64,000 bases of DNA from Streptomyces luomodiensis (GCF_031679605.1 NZ_CP117522.1:434001-498000); one strand, 5' to 3'. Shown: positions 52,688 to 61,634, counted from the first letter of the stretch. Notes: generated by a model from the letters alone, not told the origin. Made by a program: numbers and translations.

Positions 52688-53165
52688 CGTTTTCCACTCT
52701 CCGTGAGGGGACGGGACTTACGCGGCCGTGCCGACCACGAGAGGGCCACGATGCCCATGGCGAGGGCCGCGCCGACCACGGCGACGATCGCCGTCCCGAC
52801 GTTGCCGCCGTCGGTGACCACGCTCGCGGAGACGCCGCCGACCAGCGCGGCGGCAGGCAGCGTGACCAACCAAGCGATCACCATGCGGCCCGCGCCGCCC
52901 CAGCCACCTCCGCCAGCCGTCGGCCCAGACCCGTGCCGACGATGCTGCCGGAGGCGACCTGAGTGGTGGACAGGGCGAAGCCGATGACGGTCGTGGACGC
53001 GGCCTCGGCGGCGAAGCCCTGCGGTGACTGGATCTCGGTGAGGCCCTTGCCCATGGTGCGGATGATCCGCCAGCCGCCCAGGTAGGTGCCGAGGCCGATG
53101 GCGAGCCCCGCGGACCCGGAGACGGCCGGCGAGGCCACCGCCGGGATCAGCACCTTCTCGACGCA
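52645..53165 (-). pseudogene. Decayed PiT-family phosphate transporter
   Basis: Two frames carry PiT homology. The first (about 53165-52900) reads VEKVLIPAVASPAVSG, GLGTYLGGWRIIRTMGKGL, SPQGFAAEAASTTVIGFALST, TQVASGSIVGTG. It then stops, and the next frame continues GRMVIAWLVTLPAAALVGG. The N-terminal half including GANDxAN is absent. Segments normally separating KVLIPAV from GTYLGGW (about 50 residues) and VI from GFALST are deleted. Truncation, two deletions and a frameshift make it non-functional. Confidence 0.78.
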
Positions 53166-53246
53166 CGCCACGGCGGGCCTCCCCGGCCTCCCGGCGGAAC
53201 CGTGGTGCACTTCTCACGAGACGTCAGGTGTGTGCGGAGCGGACCC

Positions 53247-53981
53247 ATGGACGAGCGGATGAGGTGGATGCTCGGCCGAACCACACGGCGCCCACGGCTA
53301 CGGTTCGACGGCTGGATCGCCGGCATGGGCACCTCCTCCGGGACGCGCGTCGTGCTCGGACACTGGCAGCGGTCACCGTTCGGACCGTTCAGCGATGTGA
53401 TGCTCGAACGTGCCGATGGCGAGCGGCTGCTGCTGGCCCCCACGCGGGAGACGGCGGACTTCATCCGCGACACCTACACGTTCGACACGGTGCGCCTCGT
53501 CCCGGTCGGTGTGCACGTCGTCGGCGACACCTGGACCGTCACCGCCGGACCGCTCGATCTGCGCTTCACCACCGGCCGACGACGGCTCCTGGGATGCGTG
53601 CTGCGCGCCGTTCCCGGCGGGCTCGCGGGGCGTCCGGCCTGGAGCGCGCTGATGGACTGGCCCGCCCGCGTGCTGCTGCCCGGTGTGCGCACCCGCGGCA
53701 GCACCGACGCCGGCCACCGCGAGTGGTACGGCGCCCGGGACCTGCTGCCGATCCGCACGGTGTCGGCGGCCTTCGAGGACACCGACCTCGGCGGGGCGGC
53801 GCCCGTCGAACCGCCCGTGCGCTTCGGGTTCGGTTCGGCGCCCAGGAAACCCGCCCTCACCCGGGTCACCACGACGGTGGCGCTCGATTCCCGGTGCGGG
53901 CCGGTCGCCCGGCAGAGTGGACAACGGGCCGGCGGCCGTCACGGAGGCCGATGGCGGGGAAGCGTAGGGCATGGGCGATGA
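53247..53981 (+). CDS. Hypothetical protein beside the PP2C phosphatase
   Basis: A 244-residue soluble protein with no motif I recognise. The N-terminal half contains RFDGWIAGMGTSSGTRVVLGHW and a repeating beta pattern (VMLERADGERLLLAPTRETADFI). Segments such as FDTVRLVPVGVHVVGDTWTV suggest a beta-rich fold. Start ATG 53247. Its 3' end overlaps the downstream phosphatase gene by 11 bases, so the two are probably cotranscribed and functionally linked. Confidence 0.65.
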   Translation: MDERMRWMLGRTTRRPRLRFDGWIAGMGTSSGTRVVLGHWQRSPFGPFSDVMLERADGERLLLAPTRETADFIRDTYTFDTVRLVPVGVHVVGDTWTVTAGPLDLRFTTGRRRLLGCVLRAVPGGLAGRPAWSALMDWPARVLLPGVRTRGSTDAGHREWYGARDLLPIRTVSAAFEDTDLGGAAPVEPPVRFGFGSAPRKPALTRVTTTVALDSRCGPVARQSGQRAGGRHGGRWRGSVGHGR

Positions 53982-55263
53982 CAAGGACGAGAAGACCCTG
54001 CTGGACCGTCTCACTCTGCTGGCGGATGCCGGAACGGCACTGGCCAGCACGCTGGACCTGCTGGAGGGGCTGCGGCGAGCGTGCCAGGTGCTGACCGGGC
54101 GGCTGGGCGACTGGTGCGTGGTCGACCTGCTGGACGAACGCGGCCGGCTGGAGCGGGCCGTCGTGTCCCACCGCACCCCCCATGTGTTGCCTCCCGGCGG
54201 ATACGAAGGGCCGCTTCCGCCGGTGCCGCAGAACGCCACCGGGCCACTGCCGCGGGTGCTGCACGGGGCGGGCCCGCTGCTGCTCGCCGACATCCCCCCG
54301 GCGAGCCGGGCAGCCGATCCGCTGCACGCCCGGCAACTGGAACTGTTCGAGCAACTGGGCGCGCGGAGCGCCGTCGTCACCCCGCTGCGGGCCCGGCGCG
54401 AGGTGCTCGGCGCCATGACCGTGGCCCGCACCGACCCCGCCCACCCCTTCACCGAGGACGATTTCCCGCTCATCGAGAACCTGGTCCGCAGCTTGGCGCT
54501 CCAGGTGGACAACGCACGGCTGCACGAGCAGACCCAGCGCATCGCCGAGCGCTTCCAGCGCGACCTGTTGCCCGATCTGCCGCATGTCGGCGACCTCCAG
54601 ATCGCCACCCGCTACACGACCGCGCAGAGCATCGCGCAGGTCGGCGGTGACTGGTACGACGTCTTCGTCCTGCCGCAGGGCGACACCGTCCTGGTCATCG
54701 GCGATGTCACCGGCCACGACCTGCAAGCGGCCATCGCCATGAGCGCCTTGCGCAATATGCTGCGCGGAATCGCCGTGGACCGCCAAGAGCCTCCCGGTGA
54801 GGTTCTGCGCCGCCTGGACATCGCCACCCACACGCTGAACCAGGAGGCGACCGCCACGTGCATCTACGGCCTGGTCAAACGCCCCGGGGAAGGCGGCCTG
54901 TGGGGTCTGCACCACGCCTCCGCCGGGCATCTGCCGCCGCTGCTGACCACGGCCGAGGGCGACACCCACTACCTCGAGACGGGCGCCGGACTGATGATCG
55001 GCGTGGACCCCGCGCACCAGCGCCCGACCGCCTTCGACGATCTGCCCGCCCACTCCACGGTGCTGCTGTACACCGATGGACTGATCGAGCGCCGCAGCGA
55101 ATCCCTCGACCAGGGGCTCACCCGGCTGCGCCAGCACACCGCCGCGCTGTCCCGCGAGCCCCTGGACACCTTCTGCGACGAACTGCTCACCGGGCTGGCC
55201 GCCGACACCAGCGATGACGCCGCCCTGCTCGCGGTGCGTCCCGCCCCACCGGCCGACACCTGA
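53971..55263 (+). CDS. GAF-domain PP2C (SpoIIE-type) serine phosphatase
   Basis: A 430-residue cytoplasmic phosphatase. GAF domain over about residues 20-180 (ACQVLTGRLGDWCVVDLLDE, SAVVTPLRARREVLGAMTV), a short coiled linker (ALQVDNARLHEQTQRIAERFQ), then a SpoIIE-type PP2C domain with metal-binding VGGDWYDVF, GDVTGHDLQAA, YTDGLIERR and DDAALLAV. It would dephosphorylate an anti-anti-sigma factor in response to a ligand. No anti-sigma or STAS gene is adjacent. Confidence 0.9.
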   Translation: MGDDKDEKTLLDRLTLLADAGTALASTLDLLEGLRRACQVLTGRLGDWCVVDLLDERGRLERAVVSHRTPHVLPPGGYEGPLPPVPQNATGPLPRVLHGAGPLLLADIPPASRAADPLHARQLELFEQLGARSAVVTPLRARREVLGAMTVARTDPAHPFTEDDFPLIENLVRSLALQVDNARLHEQTQRIAERFQRDLLPDLPHVGDLQIATRYTTAQSIAQVGGDWYDVFVLPQGDTVLVIGDVTGHDLQAAIAMSALRNMLRGIAVDRQEPPGEVLRRLDIATHTLNQEATATCIYGLVKRPGEGGLWGLHHASAGHLPPLLTTAEGDTHYLETGAGLMIGVDPAHQRPTAFDDLPAHSTVLLYTDGLIERRSESLDQGLTRLRQHTAALSREPLDTFCDELLTGLAADTSDDAALLAVRPAPPADT

Positions 55264-55294
55264 GCCTCCAAGGCCGGTGGTCCTTCCCGGGTTT

Positions 55295-55351
55295 GCTAAG
55301 TGGCGGGCCCCGCCGTATCGTGGCACATGTAAACGGTGGGCCCCGCCGTTT
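55295..55351 (+). promoter_or_regulatory. Twin palindromes upstream of the NmrA-type gene
   Basis: GGCGGGCCCCGCC (55302-55314) is a perfect odd palindrome. At 55331-55351, AAACGG and CCGTTT flank TGGGCCCCG, repeating the same core. The sites lie 32-80 bases before the start codon of the NmrA-type gene. They fit binding of a dimeric repressor, such as HxlR or TetR type, encoded elsewhere. Confidence 0.6.
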
Positions 55352-55382
55352 AGTGAGCGACTACCGCCATTCGAGGAGCGTC

Positions 55383-56306
55383 ATGTCCGCAGATTCCGCA
55401 CCCGTCCTGGTCACCGGCGCCACCGGCAGGCAGGGCGGGGCCACCGCCCGCGCACTGCTCGCGGCGGGCGTTTCCGTCCGCGCCCTGGTGCGCGACCCGG
55501 CCACCGACCGGGCCAGGGCCATCGAGGCACTCGGCGCCGACCTGGTCACCGGCGATCTCCACGACCGCGCATCCGTGATCCGGGCCGCCGAGGGGGTCCG
55601 CGCCGTCTTCTCCGTGCAGATGCCCGCCATGACCGCGGACAGCGTCGACTTCGACGGGGAGGTGACCCAGGGCGTCAACCTCGTCGAGGGCGCGAAGGCC
55701 GCCGGAGTGCCGCAGTTCGTGCACACGTCCGTCAGCGGCGCCGGCCAGCACACCGAAACCCCCGGCTGGGCCGAAGGCCGCTGGGCCTGGATGGAACCCA
55801 CCCTGGGCGCGAAGAGCGCGATCCAGGACCGGGTCCGCGCGGCCGGCTTCGCCCACTGGACACTTCTCAAGCCGGCCTTCTTCATGGAGAACTTCCTCCC
55901 GTCCATGGCCTATCTGTTCCCGCGCGGCATCGAGGGCGGCCTGGTGAGCATCCTGCGTCCCGAGACCCGGCTGTCCCTCATCGCCGTGCGCGACATCGGC
56001 AGGGCGGCCGCCGCGGCCATCGCCGCGCCGGAGCGGTTCAGCGGGGTCGAGCTGGAGCTGGCGGGCGACTACCTGCCGATGACGGAGATCGCCGAGGTCC
56101 TCTCCCGCGCCCTGGGCACACCATTGTCCGCGCCGGACATGACCGAGGAGGAGGCCATCGCCGCCGGAATGCCCGCGATGGGCGCCTCGCACAAGTGGCT
56201 GAACGCGGTCGGCCAGCCGGCCCGCCCGGAATTCGCGAGGGACCTCGGCATCCCGCTCACCAGCTTCGAGGAATGGGCGCGGGAGCACCTGCGCCCCACG
56301 GCCTGA
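55383..56306 (+). CDS. NmrA-type NAD(P)-binding oxidoreductase
   Basis: A 307-residue atypical SDR. N-terminal cofactor motif VLVTGATGRQGGATAR, RALVRDP after strand 2, VPQFVHTSVSGAG, and LKPAFFMENF, as in NmrA/QOR2-like proteins. The classical YxxxK site is missing, as usual in this family, so it may be a quinone reductase or a redox-sensing regulator. ATG 55383 has GAGGAGCG upstream. Monocistronic, with twin operator-like palindromes upstream. Confidence 0.85.
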   Translation: MSADSAPVLVTGATGRQGGATARALLAAGVSVRALVRDPATDRARAIEALGADLVTGDLHDRASVIRAAEGVRAVFSVQMPAMTADSVDFDGEVTQGVNLVEGAKAAGVPQFVHTSVSGAGQHTETPGWAEGRWAWMEPTLGAKSAIQDRVRAAGFAHWTLLKPAFFMENFLPSMAYLFPRGIEGGLVSILRPETRLSLIAVRDIGRAAAAAIAAPERFSGVELELAGDYLPMTEIAEVLSRALGTPLSAPDMTEEEAIAAGMPAMGASHKWLNAVGQPARPEFARDLGIPLTSFEEWAREHLRPTA

Positions 56307-56420
56307 CATGGGTTCCGGACCTGGCTCGGCGGACCGGCCGAAGCAGGTCCCGCCGAACCACGGGATCGCGGCCATGGGTCGCCTGGTCCGGCGCCGGCCA
56401 CGCGCGCCGCGTCCGTCCCG

Positions 56421-57680
56421 TCAGGACGTGGCGGAGTTGCCGTCCGGCGGTCCGGCGGCTCCGCCGGACGCTCCGCCGCCCACCAGGCGTCGTTCCAGAG
56501 GACGGATGGCCACGCTCGCCGTCAGTGCCAGGCAGCCCACGGCCACCCAGGGCAGCACCCGGTTCACGCCGTACAGGACGCCGAACAGGGCCGGCGTCAC
56601 CATGTCCGCCGTCGTGAACGAGTACTGGAACGCCGCCAGGTAGGTCCCTCGTGCCCCCTCGGGCGCCGCCCGGGCGGAGAGCGCGTTCGAGGCCGGCCCG
56701 TGCAGCATCTCCGCCGCCGCCCACAGCAGCATCGCCGGCGCCAGATAGCCGACCAGCAACGGGCCCGGTGGCAGCAGCACCGCCATGGTGGCGGCCGCGC
56801 ACCAGGCCGCCCACAGCCGACCGCCCCAGGCCATCGCGCCGCCGCGGGAGGTGCGTCGCCGGGAGCGGCGGGTGACCTCCGCCGTACAGGTGGCCACGAC
56901 CGCCGTGGTGATCGTGAGGAAGGCACCGACCGCCCAGCCCGGCGCGTGCAGTCCTCGGGTCACGTACACGGGTACCGCCACGGCGAGGAAGACGGTACAG
57001 ATGTTGAACAGGACGTTCACGCCGATGAGCGCCAGATACGGCCGGTTGCGCAGCAACTGCCGTATGCCGGCCGGGGATTCCCCGTCGGAGCCGTCGGCCG
57101 ACCGCTGCGCACCGCGTACGAACAGCCCGACGGCCGCCGCCGCGACGACGAAGGAGATCGCGTCCGCCAGCACCATCCCCCGGTACGCGTGCTGCGAGGC
57201 GAGCGCGAGCAGCCCGCCCGCGAGCACCGTGCCGGCGCCGGTGCCGGCCGCCCGGATCATGCCCGCTCGGGCGAACCACTCGTCCTTGGCCTCCCCGTCC
57301 GCCTGCTCGGCGATCAGCGCGAAGACCGACGACCAGTACACCCGCAGCCCCACCGCCTCCACCAGCGCCGCGAGGAACAGCGACACCGCACCGGACACCC
57401 CCAGGTACAGGAAGAACCCGGCGGCCTGGAGCAACTGACCCGCGATCACCACCGGTCGCGGCCCGATGCGGTCGACGAGCCGCCCGACGAGCAGCGGCAG
57501 CAGGAGCGAGCAGGCGGTGGCGGCGGTCAGCAGCAGCCCGGCACCGGCCTCCGACAGGTCGGTGACGGCGAGGAAGTAGACCATGGACAACGGAAGATAG
57601 AGTCCGGTGCCGATGGCGTCGACGGCCAGCGCCAACGGTATCGCCCAGGCGGCGCCGTCGCGCGCCCGCGGCCACCTCAC
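56421..57680 (-). CDS. MFS transporter
   Basis: A 419-residue transporter with twelve hydrophobic helices. Motif A is degenerate (GRLVDRIGPRPVVIAG between helices 2 and 3). Helix 1 is PLALAVDAIGTGLYLPLSMVYFLAV across its length, and a basic loop RRSRRRTSRGG lies between the halves. Start GTG 57680. It stands alone between the convergent NmrA gene and the TetR gene on the same strand. Small-molecule export is likely; the substrate is unknown. Confidence 0.83.
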   Translation of the reverse strand: MRWPRARDGAAWAIPLALAVDAIGTGLYLPLSMVYFLAVTDLSEAGAGLLLTAATACSLLLPLLVGRLVDRIGPRPVVIAGQLLQAAGFFLYLGVSGAVSLFLAALVEAVGLRVYWSSVFALIAEQADGEAKDEWFARAGMIRAAGTGAGTVLAGGLLALASQHAYRGMVLADAISFVVAAAAVGLFVRGAQRSADGSDGESPAGIRQLLRNRPYLALIGVNVLFNICTVFLAVAVPVYVTRGLHAPGWAVGAFLTITTAVVATCTAEVTRRSRRRTSRGGAMAWGGRLWAAWCAAATMAVLLPPGPLLVGYLAPAMLLWAAAEMLHGPASNALSARAAPEGARGTYLAAFQYSFTTADMVTPALFGVLYGVNRVLPWVAVGCLALTASVAIRPLERRLVGGGASGGAAGPPDGNSATS

Positions 57681-57780
57681 GGCTCATCGGGGGCGGCGTG
57701 CGCCACCGCTCGGCACCCGTCCGGGGCCGGGAGCCCCAGGCGGCACACGGGCCGGTCCGGGGCAGGTCTTCGCATGGCGG

Positions 57781-58467
57781 TCAGACACCCCCCGGGTCCC
57801 GCTGGGTGCCGGATTCCCGCAGCGCCCGCAGGCCGTGCACGAGCAGGCGCAGGCCGAATTCGAAGTGGGCGGTGAAGTCGGTGCTGGTGAGGGTGGGCAG
57901 GGCCGCGACGAGGTGGTGGAACGTCCCGGACTCCACCGCCTGCCGCAGGGGTTCGGGGTCGGCGGTCCCCTCGTCGCCGGGCCGGAGGGCGGCCTGTTCC
58001 TCCAGGGTGTGGCCGACCGTGAAGTTGACGACCGCCATCAGCGCGCGAGCCGCGTCCTCGTCGGCGAAGCCCGCCTCGCGCAGCACGCCGGTCACGGTGT
58101 CGGAGAAGCGCAGGGTGTGCGCCCCCGTCGAGTGCGTACCGGCGTAGACGCGAGCGCCGTCGCGATGGGCGAGCAGGGCCGTGCGCATCGCTCGGGCCAG
58201 ACCGGCCAGACGCTCCTCCCAGTCGCCGTCCGCGCGGGGTGCCGGGATGTCGGCCAGCATCCGTTCGGCCATCGCGGTCAGCAGGTCCCGCTTGGTGGCG
58301 AAGTGGCGGTAGAGCGCCCCGGCCCGCACGCCCAGGGAGTCGGCCAGGCGGCGCATGGTCAGGTCGTCCAGACCGAGGGAGTCCAGCAGTTCAAGGGCGG
58401 TGTCGACGGTGCCTGACCGGTCGAGCCGGGCGGGCCTGCCCCGGCCGGGGCTTGACGTGGAGCTCAT
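57781..58467 (-). CDS. TetR-class repressor with TetR_C-like domain
   Basis: A 228-residue repressor. HTH segment LDDLTMRRLADSLGVRAGALYRHFATKRDL spans the recognition helix; the C-terminal domain (HRDGARVYAGTHS, VVNFTVGHTLEEQAA) is the true TetR ligand-binding type that senses drugs such as tetracyclines. ATG 58467 is chosen for GTGGAG upstream. It is divergent from the Rox-like monooxygenase gene; the operator at 58481 sits between them. It should release that gene when its ligand appears. Confidence 0.88.
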   Translation of the reverse strand: MSSTSSPGRGRPARLDRSGTVDTALELLDSLGLDDLTMRRLADSLGVRAGALYRHFATKRDLLTAMAERMLADIPAPRADGDWEERLAGLARAMRTALLAHRDGARVYAGTHSTGAHTLRFSDTVTGVLREAGFADEDAARALMAVVNFTVGHTLEEQAALRPGDEGTADPEPLRQAVESGTFHHLVAALPTLTSTDFTAHFEFGLRLLVHGLRALRESGTQRDPGGV

Positions 58468-58480
58468 GCGCCCCACTATA

Positions 58481-58510
58481 GTGAACAACGTTCTCGTGAA
58501 CGTCGTTCAC
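58481..58510. promoter_or_regulatory. TetR operator for the monooxygenase/RidA operon
   Basis: GTGAACAACGTTC (58481-58493) and GAACGTCGTTCAC (58498-58510) are inverted with one mismatch around TCGT, inside the 73-base divergent region and only 13 bases from the TetR start codon. GTGAAC half-sites repeat within it. Confidence 0.75.
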
Positions 58511-58540
58511 AAAATAATCTCACTCTGTAAGGACTCCCCC

Positions 58541-60073
58541 ATGCATGCCGATGTGATCGTCGTCGGTGCCGGACCGGCCGGCCTGATGCTCTCCTGCGAG
58601 CTGGCGCTGGCCGGCGTCCGGACCCGGATCGTCGAGCGGCGCACCGAACCGCAGCGGGACTCCCGTGCGTTGACCCTGCATCCGCGCAGTGTGGAACTGA
58701 TGGACCTGCGCGGCCTCGCCCCCCGTTTCCTCGCGCTCGGCCGGACGACGCCGGGCTGGCACTTCGCGAACCTGGAGACCCAGCTGGACTTCACGGCGCT
58801 CGACAGCCGGCACGGCTACACCCTGTTCCTCCCCCAGGCGCGCACCGAACAACTCCTCACGGAGCGGGCGTTGGAGCTGGGCGTGGAGATCAGCCGCGGC
58901 TACCAGAGCACCGGTGTCTCCCAGGACGCGGACGGCGTCGAGGTACAGGTCCGCGGGCCGAACGACGGCGTCGAGACGCTGCGCGCGCGGTACGTCGTCG
59001 GGTGCGACGGCAGCCGCAGCGGGGTGCGCGAGGCCGCCGGTATCGGCTTCCCGGGCACCGAGGAGACCATGACCGGGGTGCTCGGGGACTTCGCGGTGGT
59101 CGATGCCGAGCCGGCCGCGCTCGATGAGGCGCGGGCGCGCGGCGTGCTGGTCGCACCCCTGGAGGGTGGGCTGACCCGCTTGGTGTACCTGGATCCGGAG
59201 CGGATGCGCACACCGAGTCGGATGCCGGTGTCCTTGCCGGAATTCCGTACCTCGCTGATCCGGGTCTGCGGCTCCGACCTCGGGATCGCCGAGCCGCGGT
59301 GGCTGTCGCGCTTCGGCAACGCCACCCGCCTGGCGGACACCTACCGGCGCGGCCGTGTGCTGCTGGCGGGCGACGCCGCCCACATCCACTTCCCGGCAGG
59401 CGGCCAAGGGCTGAACACCGGTCTCCAGGACGCCATGAACCTGGGGTGGAAGCTGGCCGCCGAGATCAACGGCTGGGCACCGCCCGGCCTGCTGGACAGC
59501 TACGAGGCCGAGCGGCGCCCGGTCGGGCGGGCCGTCACCGAGGACACCGAGGTGCAGACCCTGCTCGCGGAGCTGACGCTCGTCCCGCAGTACCAGCGCC
59601 CCGCCGCCGCCCTGCGTGGCCTGCTGAACGAACTGCTGGGCATCCCGGAGGTCAACCGCCTGCTCGCCGGCCGGACTTCCGCGCTCGCCACCAACTACGT
59701 CGACGCCACCGTCCAGGGCGCCGATCCGTTGGTGGGCCGGCGGATGCCCGACATCGGACTCGTCAGCGCCGCATCGGCGGCCACACGGGTCTACGAGCTG
59801 CTCACCCAGGGCCACTTCGTCCTGCTCGACCTCACCGGGGACGCCGACGCGGAGCAGGCCGTCGACGCCGACTGGGGCTCGCGGGTCACCGCCGTCACCG
59901 TCACCCGGCACGACGGCCATCCCGAGCTGGACGGGGTCACCGAGGTGCTCGTCCGCCCCGACGGGCACATCGCCTGGGCCACGCGCGGCACGGAGCCGGT
60001 CGTCCGGCGCGCCGAGCGGGCCACGGCCCTCGCCGCCTGGGCCGGCACACCGCGCGGGGCGGTCGCCCGATGA
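58541..60073 (+). CDS. FAD-dependent monooxygenase, rifampicin monooxygenase (Rox)-like
   Basis: A 510-residue class A flavin monooxygenase. FAD site VIVVGAGPAGLMLSCELALAG in two blocks, the DG motif YVVGCDGSRSGVRE, EPRWLSRFGNATRLA, GD motif VLLAGDAAHIHFPAGGQGLN, and a C-terminal thioredoxin-like domain (HFVLLDLTGD, RPDGHIAWA). Layout and motifs follow Rox and polyketide hydroxylases. The TetR-type control and RidA partner suggest drug inactivation or detoxification (inference). ATG 58541 has TAAGGA upstream; the stop overlaps the RidA start. Confidence 0.87.
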   Translation: MHADVIVVGAGPAGLMLSCELALAGVRTRIVERRTEPQRDSRALTLHPRSVELMDLRGLAPRFLALGRTTPGWHFANLETQLDFTALDSRHGYTLFLPQARTEQLLTERALELGVEISRGYQSTGVSQDADGVEVQVRGPNDGVETLRARYVVGCDGSRSGVREAAGIGFPGTEETMTGVLGDFAVVDAEPAALDEARARGVLVAPLEGGLTRLVYLDPERMRTPSRMPVSLPEFRTSLIRVCGSDLGIAEPRWLSRFGNATRLADTYRRGRVLLAGDAAHIHFPAGGQGLNTGLQDAMNLGWKLAAEINGWAPPGLLDSYEAERRPVGRAVTEDTEVQTLLAELTLVPQYQRPAAALRGLLNELLGIPEVNRLLAGRTSALATNYVDATVQGADPLVGRRMPDIGLVSAASAATRVYELLTQGHFVLLDLTGDADAEQAVDADWGSRVTAVTVTRHDGHPELDGVTEVLVRPDGHIAWATRGTEPVVRRAERATALAAWAGTPRGAVAR

Positions 60074-60513
60074 CCGTGACCCGTCTCAACCCCCCGGGCG
60101 TGCACAACCCGACCGACGCCATCGCCCAGGTGGTCACCGTCGAAGGCGTACGGCTGGTCCATCTGTCGGGGCAGGTCGCCTGGGACGCCGAGGGACAGCC
60201 GGTCGGGCTGGGCGACCACGCGGCCCAGGCGGCACAGATCGCCCGCAATCTCGACGCGGCGCTCGCCTCGGTCGGCGCCACCCGGGACGACATCGTCCAG
60301 GAGACCGTTTTCGTCGTCGGCTACACCCCCGAGCTGCTGCCCGCCATCTTCGCTCCGCTGCGGGCGGGCACGGTACGGGCACCGGCCAGCACGCTGGTGG
60401 GCGTGTCGGCGCTGTTCTCCCCCGACTTCCTGATCGAGGTCCAGGTGGTCGCCGCGGTCGGCCCGGACCCGGCAGCCCCGCCGCCCGCGGCGGGGCACGA
60501 AGGCCGCGTCTAG
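60070..60513 (+). CDS. RidA/YjgF/UK114 family protein
   Basis: A 147-residue RidA-family protein. Conserved positions: HLSGQVAWDAEGQ, QAAQIARNLDAALASVGAT, ETVFVVGY, and RAPASTLVGVSALFSPDFLIEVQ in two parts, where the Arg normally binds the substrate carboxylate. RidA proteins hydrolyse reactive imines or enamines. ATG 60070 overlaps the monooxygenase stop (ATGA), so it may deal with an imine made by that enzyme. Its stop overlaps that of the convergent gene at 60510. Confidence 0.86.
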   Translation: MTVTRLNPPGVHNPTDAIAQVVTVEGVRLVHLSGQVAWDAEGQPVGLGDHAAQAAQIARNLDAALASVGATRDDIVQETVFVVGYTPELLPAIFAPLRAGTVRAPASTLVGVSALFSPDFLIEVQVVAAVGPDPAAPPPAAGHEGRV

Positions 60514-60974
60514 CCGCGTACGTTGCGGGCGAGCCAGGCGCTGAGCGTGTGGCGGGGGATCAGCTCTCGATAGGTCTCATCCCCCGGCACGGGGACGATC
60601 AGCCACTGGCCCGGCGGGAACAGCCTCCCCTTCACGAAGGCCAGACCGCCGTAGACGGAGCGCAGGAACGCCGGGACGCGGTCACGGGGAACGTCCTCGA
60701 AGTCCACCCCGTCGACGGTGATCCTCGCATCGTCCTCCGGGAAGATCCGGACGGTGACCGCAGGAGCGCCTCCCAGCTCGATGAACGCCTCGTGCGGCAG
60801 TGAGCCGTCCGGGTCGAGGACGGTGAACGCCCCGGCCGAGGTGCGACGGGACGTCTGGTCCGCGCCGATGTCGTCGGTGACGGTCAGCTCCCGGTGGTAC
60901 TCCCGGGCGATCTCCCGAATCGCCGTGACGGCGGCCTCGGTGCTCGGCAGACGCGGATGCCTCCGGGGGTTCAC
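60510..60974 (-). CDS. Hypothetical protein coupled to a TetR gene
   Basis: A 154-residue soluble protein of no recognised family. It has an N-terminal helix (EAAVTAIREIAREYHRELTV), a beta-rich middle (FTVLDPDGSLPHEAF, VTVRIFPEDDARITVDGVDF) and a C-terminal GQWLIVPVPGDETY. GTG 60974 overlaps the TetR stop by four bases, indicating coupling. The 3' end overlaps the RidA gene tail to tail. Role unknown; possibly an effector or partner of the regulator. Confidence 0.65.
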   Translation of the reverse strand: MNPRRHPRLPSTEAAVTAIREIAREYHRELTVTDDIGADQTSRRTSAGAFTVLDPDGSLPHEAFIELGGAPAVTVRIFPEDDARITVDGVDFEDVPRDRVPAFLRSVYGGLAFVKGRLFPPGQWLIVPVPGDETYRELIPRHTLSAWLARNVRG

Positions 60975-61582
60975 CGGCGCTCCGCCGCTCCGCCGCTCTT
61001 CGCGCGGCGGCACACCTCGCCCGTTCCCACCCCGGACAGTACGGCGCGCGCGATGTCCTCCGAGAACTCAGGTCCGAGTTCGGAGTGGCCGAAGAGCGCC
61101 CGGAAGACGACGGGGGCGGCGAACAGGTCCAGGACGAGGTCGGTGTCGAGGCCGGGGCGGAGGTCGCCGCGTGCCACGCCCTTGCGCAGGGACACGGCAC
61201 ACGCTTCCCGGCGAGGTCCCCAGAACGCGGTGAGGAAACCTTCCCTGAGCGTGGGATCGTCGGCGAGGTCGGCGACGAGAGCCGGGAGCACATGGCCGAG
61301 TTCCGAATGCGCCATCGCGAGCCGGAGGGCTTCGAGATGGCCGACGATGTCGCAGTGCGTGCACCCGGTGTCCATCTCCACGACGCCGGCCCGGTTCTCT
61401 GCCATGGCCTCGACGACCAGGTGTTTCTGGCTCTTCCAGCGGCGGCGGATGGCGGGTTTGGTGGTGCCCGCGCGCTTGGCGATGGCTTCCATGGTCAGGG
61501 CCGGGTAACCGACTTCCCGCACGAGTTCGGTCACGGCGGCCAGCAGGGCCTGGTCGATCCGCTCGTCCCGTCGGCGTGCCAT
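60971..61582 (-). CDS. TetR family repressor
   Basis: A 203-residue TetR protein. HTH in GYPALTMEAIAKRAG and TTKPAIRRRWKSQKHL, then a ligand domain typical of members beside oxidoreductases (GCTHCDIVGHLEALRLAM, TLREGFLTAFWGPRREA). ATG 61582 has CAGGAGAG upstream. It is on the same strand as, and 52 bases after, the quinone reductase gene. The palindrome before that gene at 62627 is its probable operator. A hypothetical gene overlaps its stop. Confidence 0.88.
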   Translation of the reverse strand: MARRRDERIDQALLAAVTELVREVGYPALTMEAIAKRAGTTKPAIRRRWKSQKHLVVEAMAENRAGVVEMDTGCTHCDIVGHLEALRLAMAHSELGHVLPALVADLADDPTLREGFLTAFWGPRREACAVSLRKGVARGDLRPGLDTDLVLDLFAAPVVFRALFGHSELGPEFSEDIARAVLSGVGTGEVCRRAKSGGAAERR

Positions 61583-61634
61583 CCAACTCTCCTGGAACCG
61601 CGCAGAAACACAAAAAACGCTGCCGCCCGGCGGG

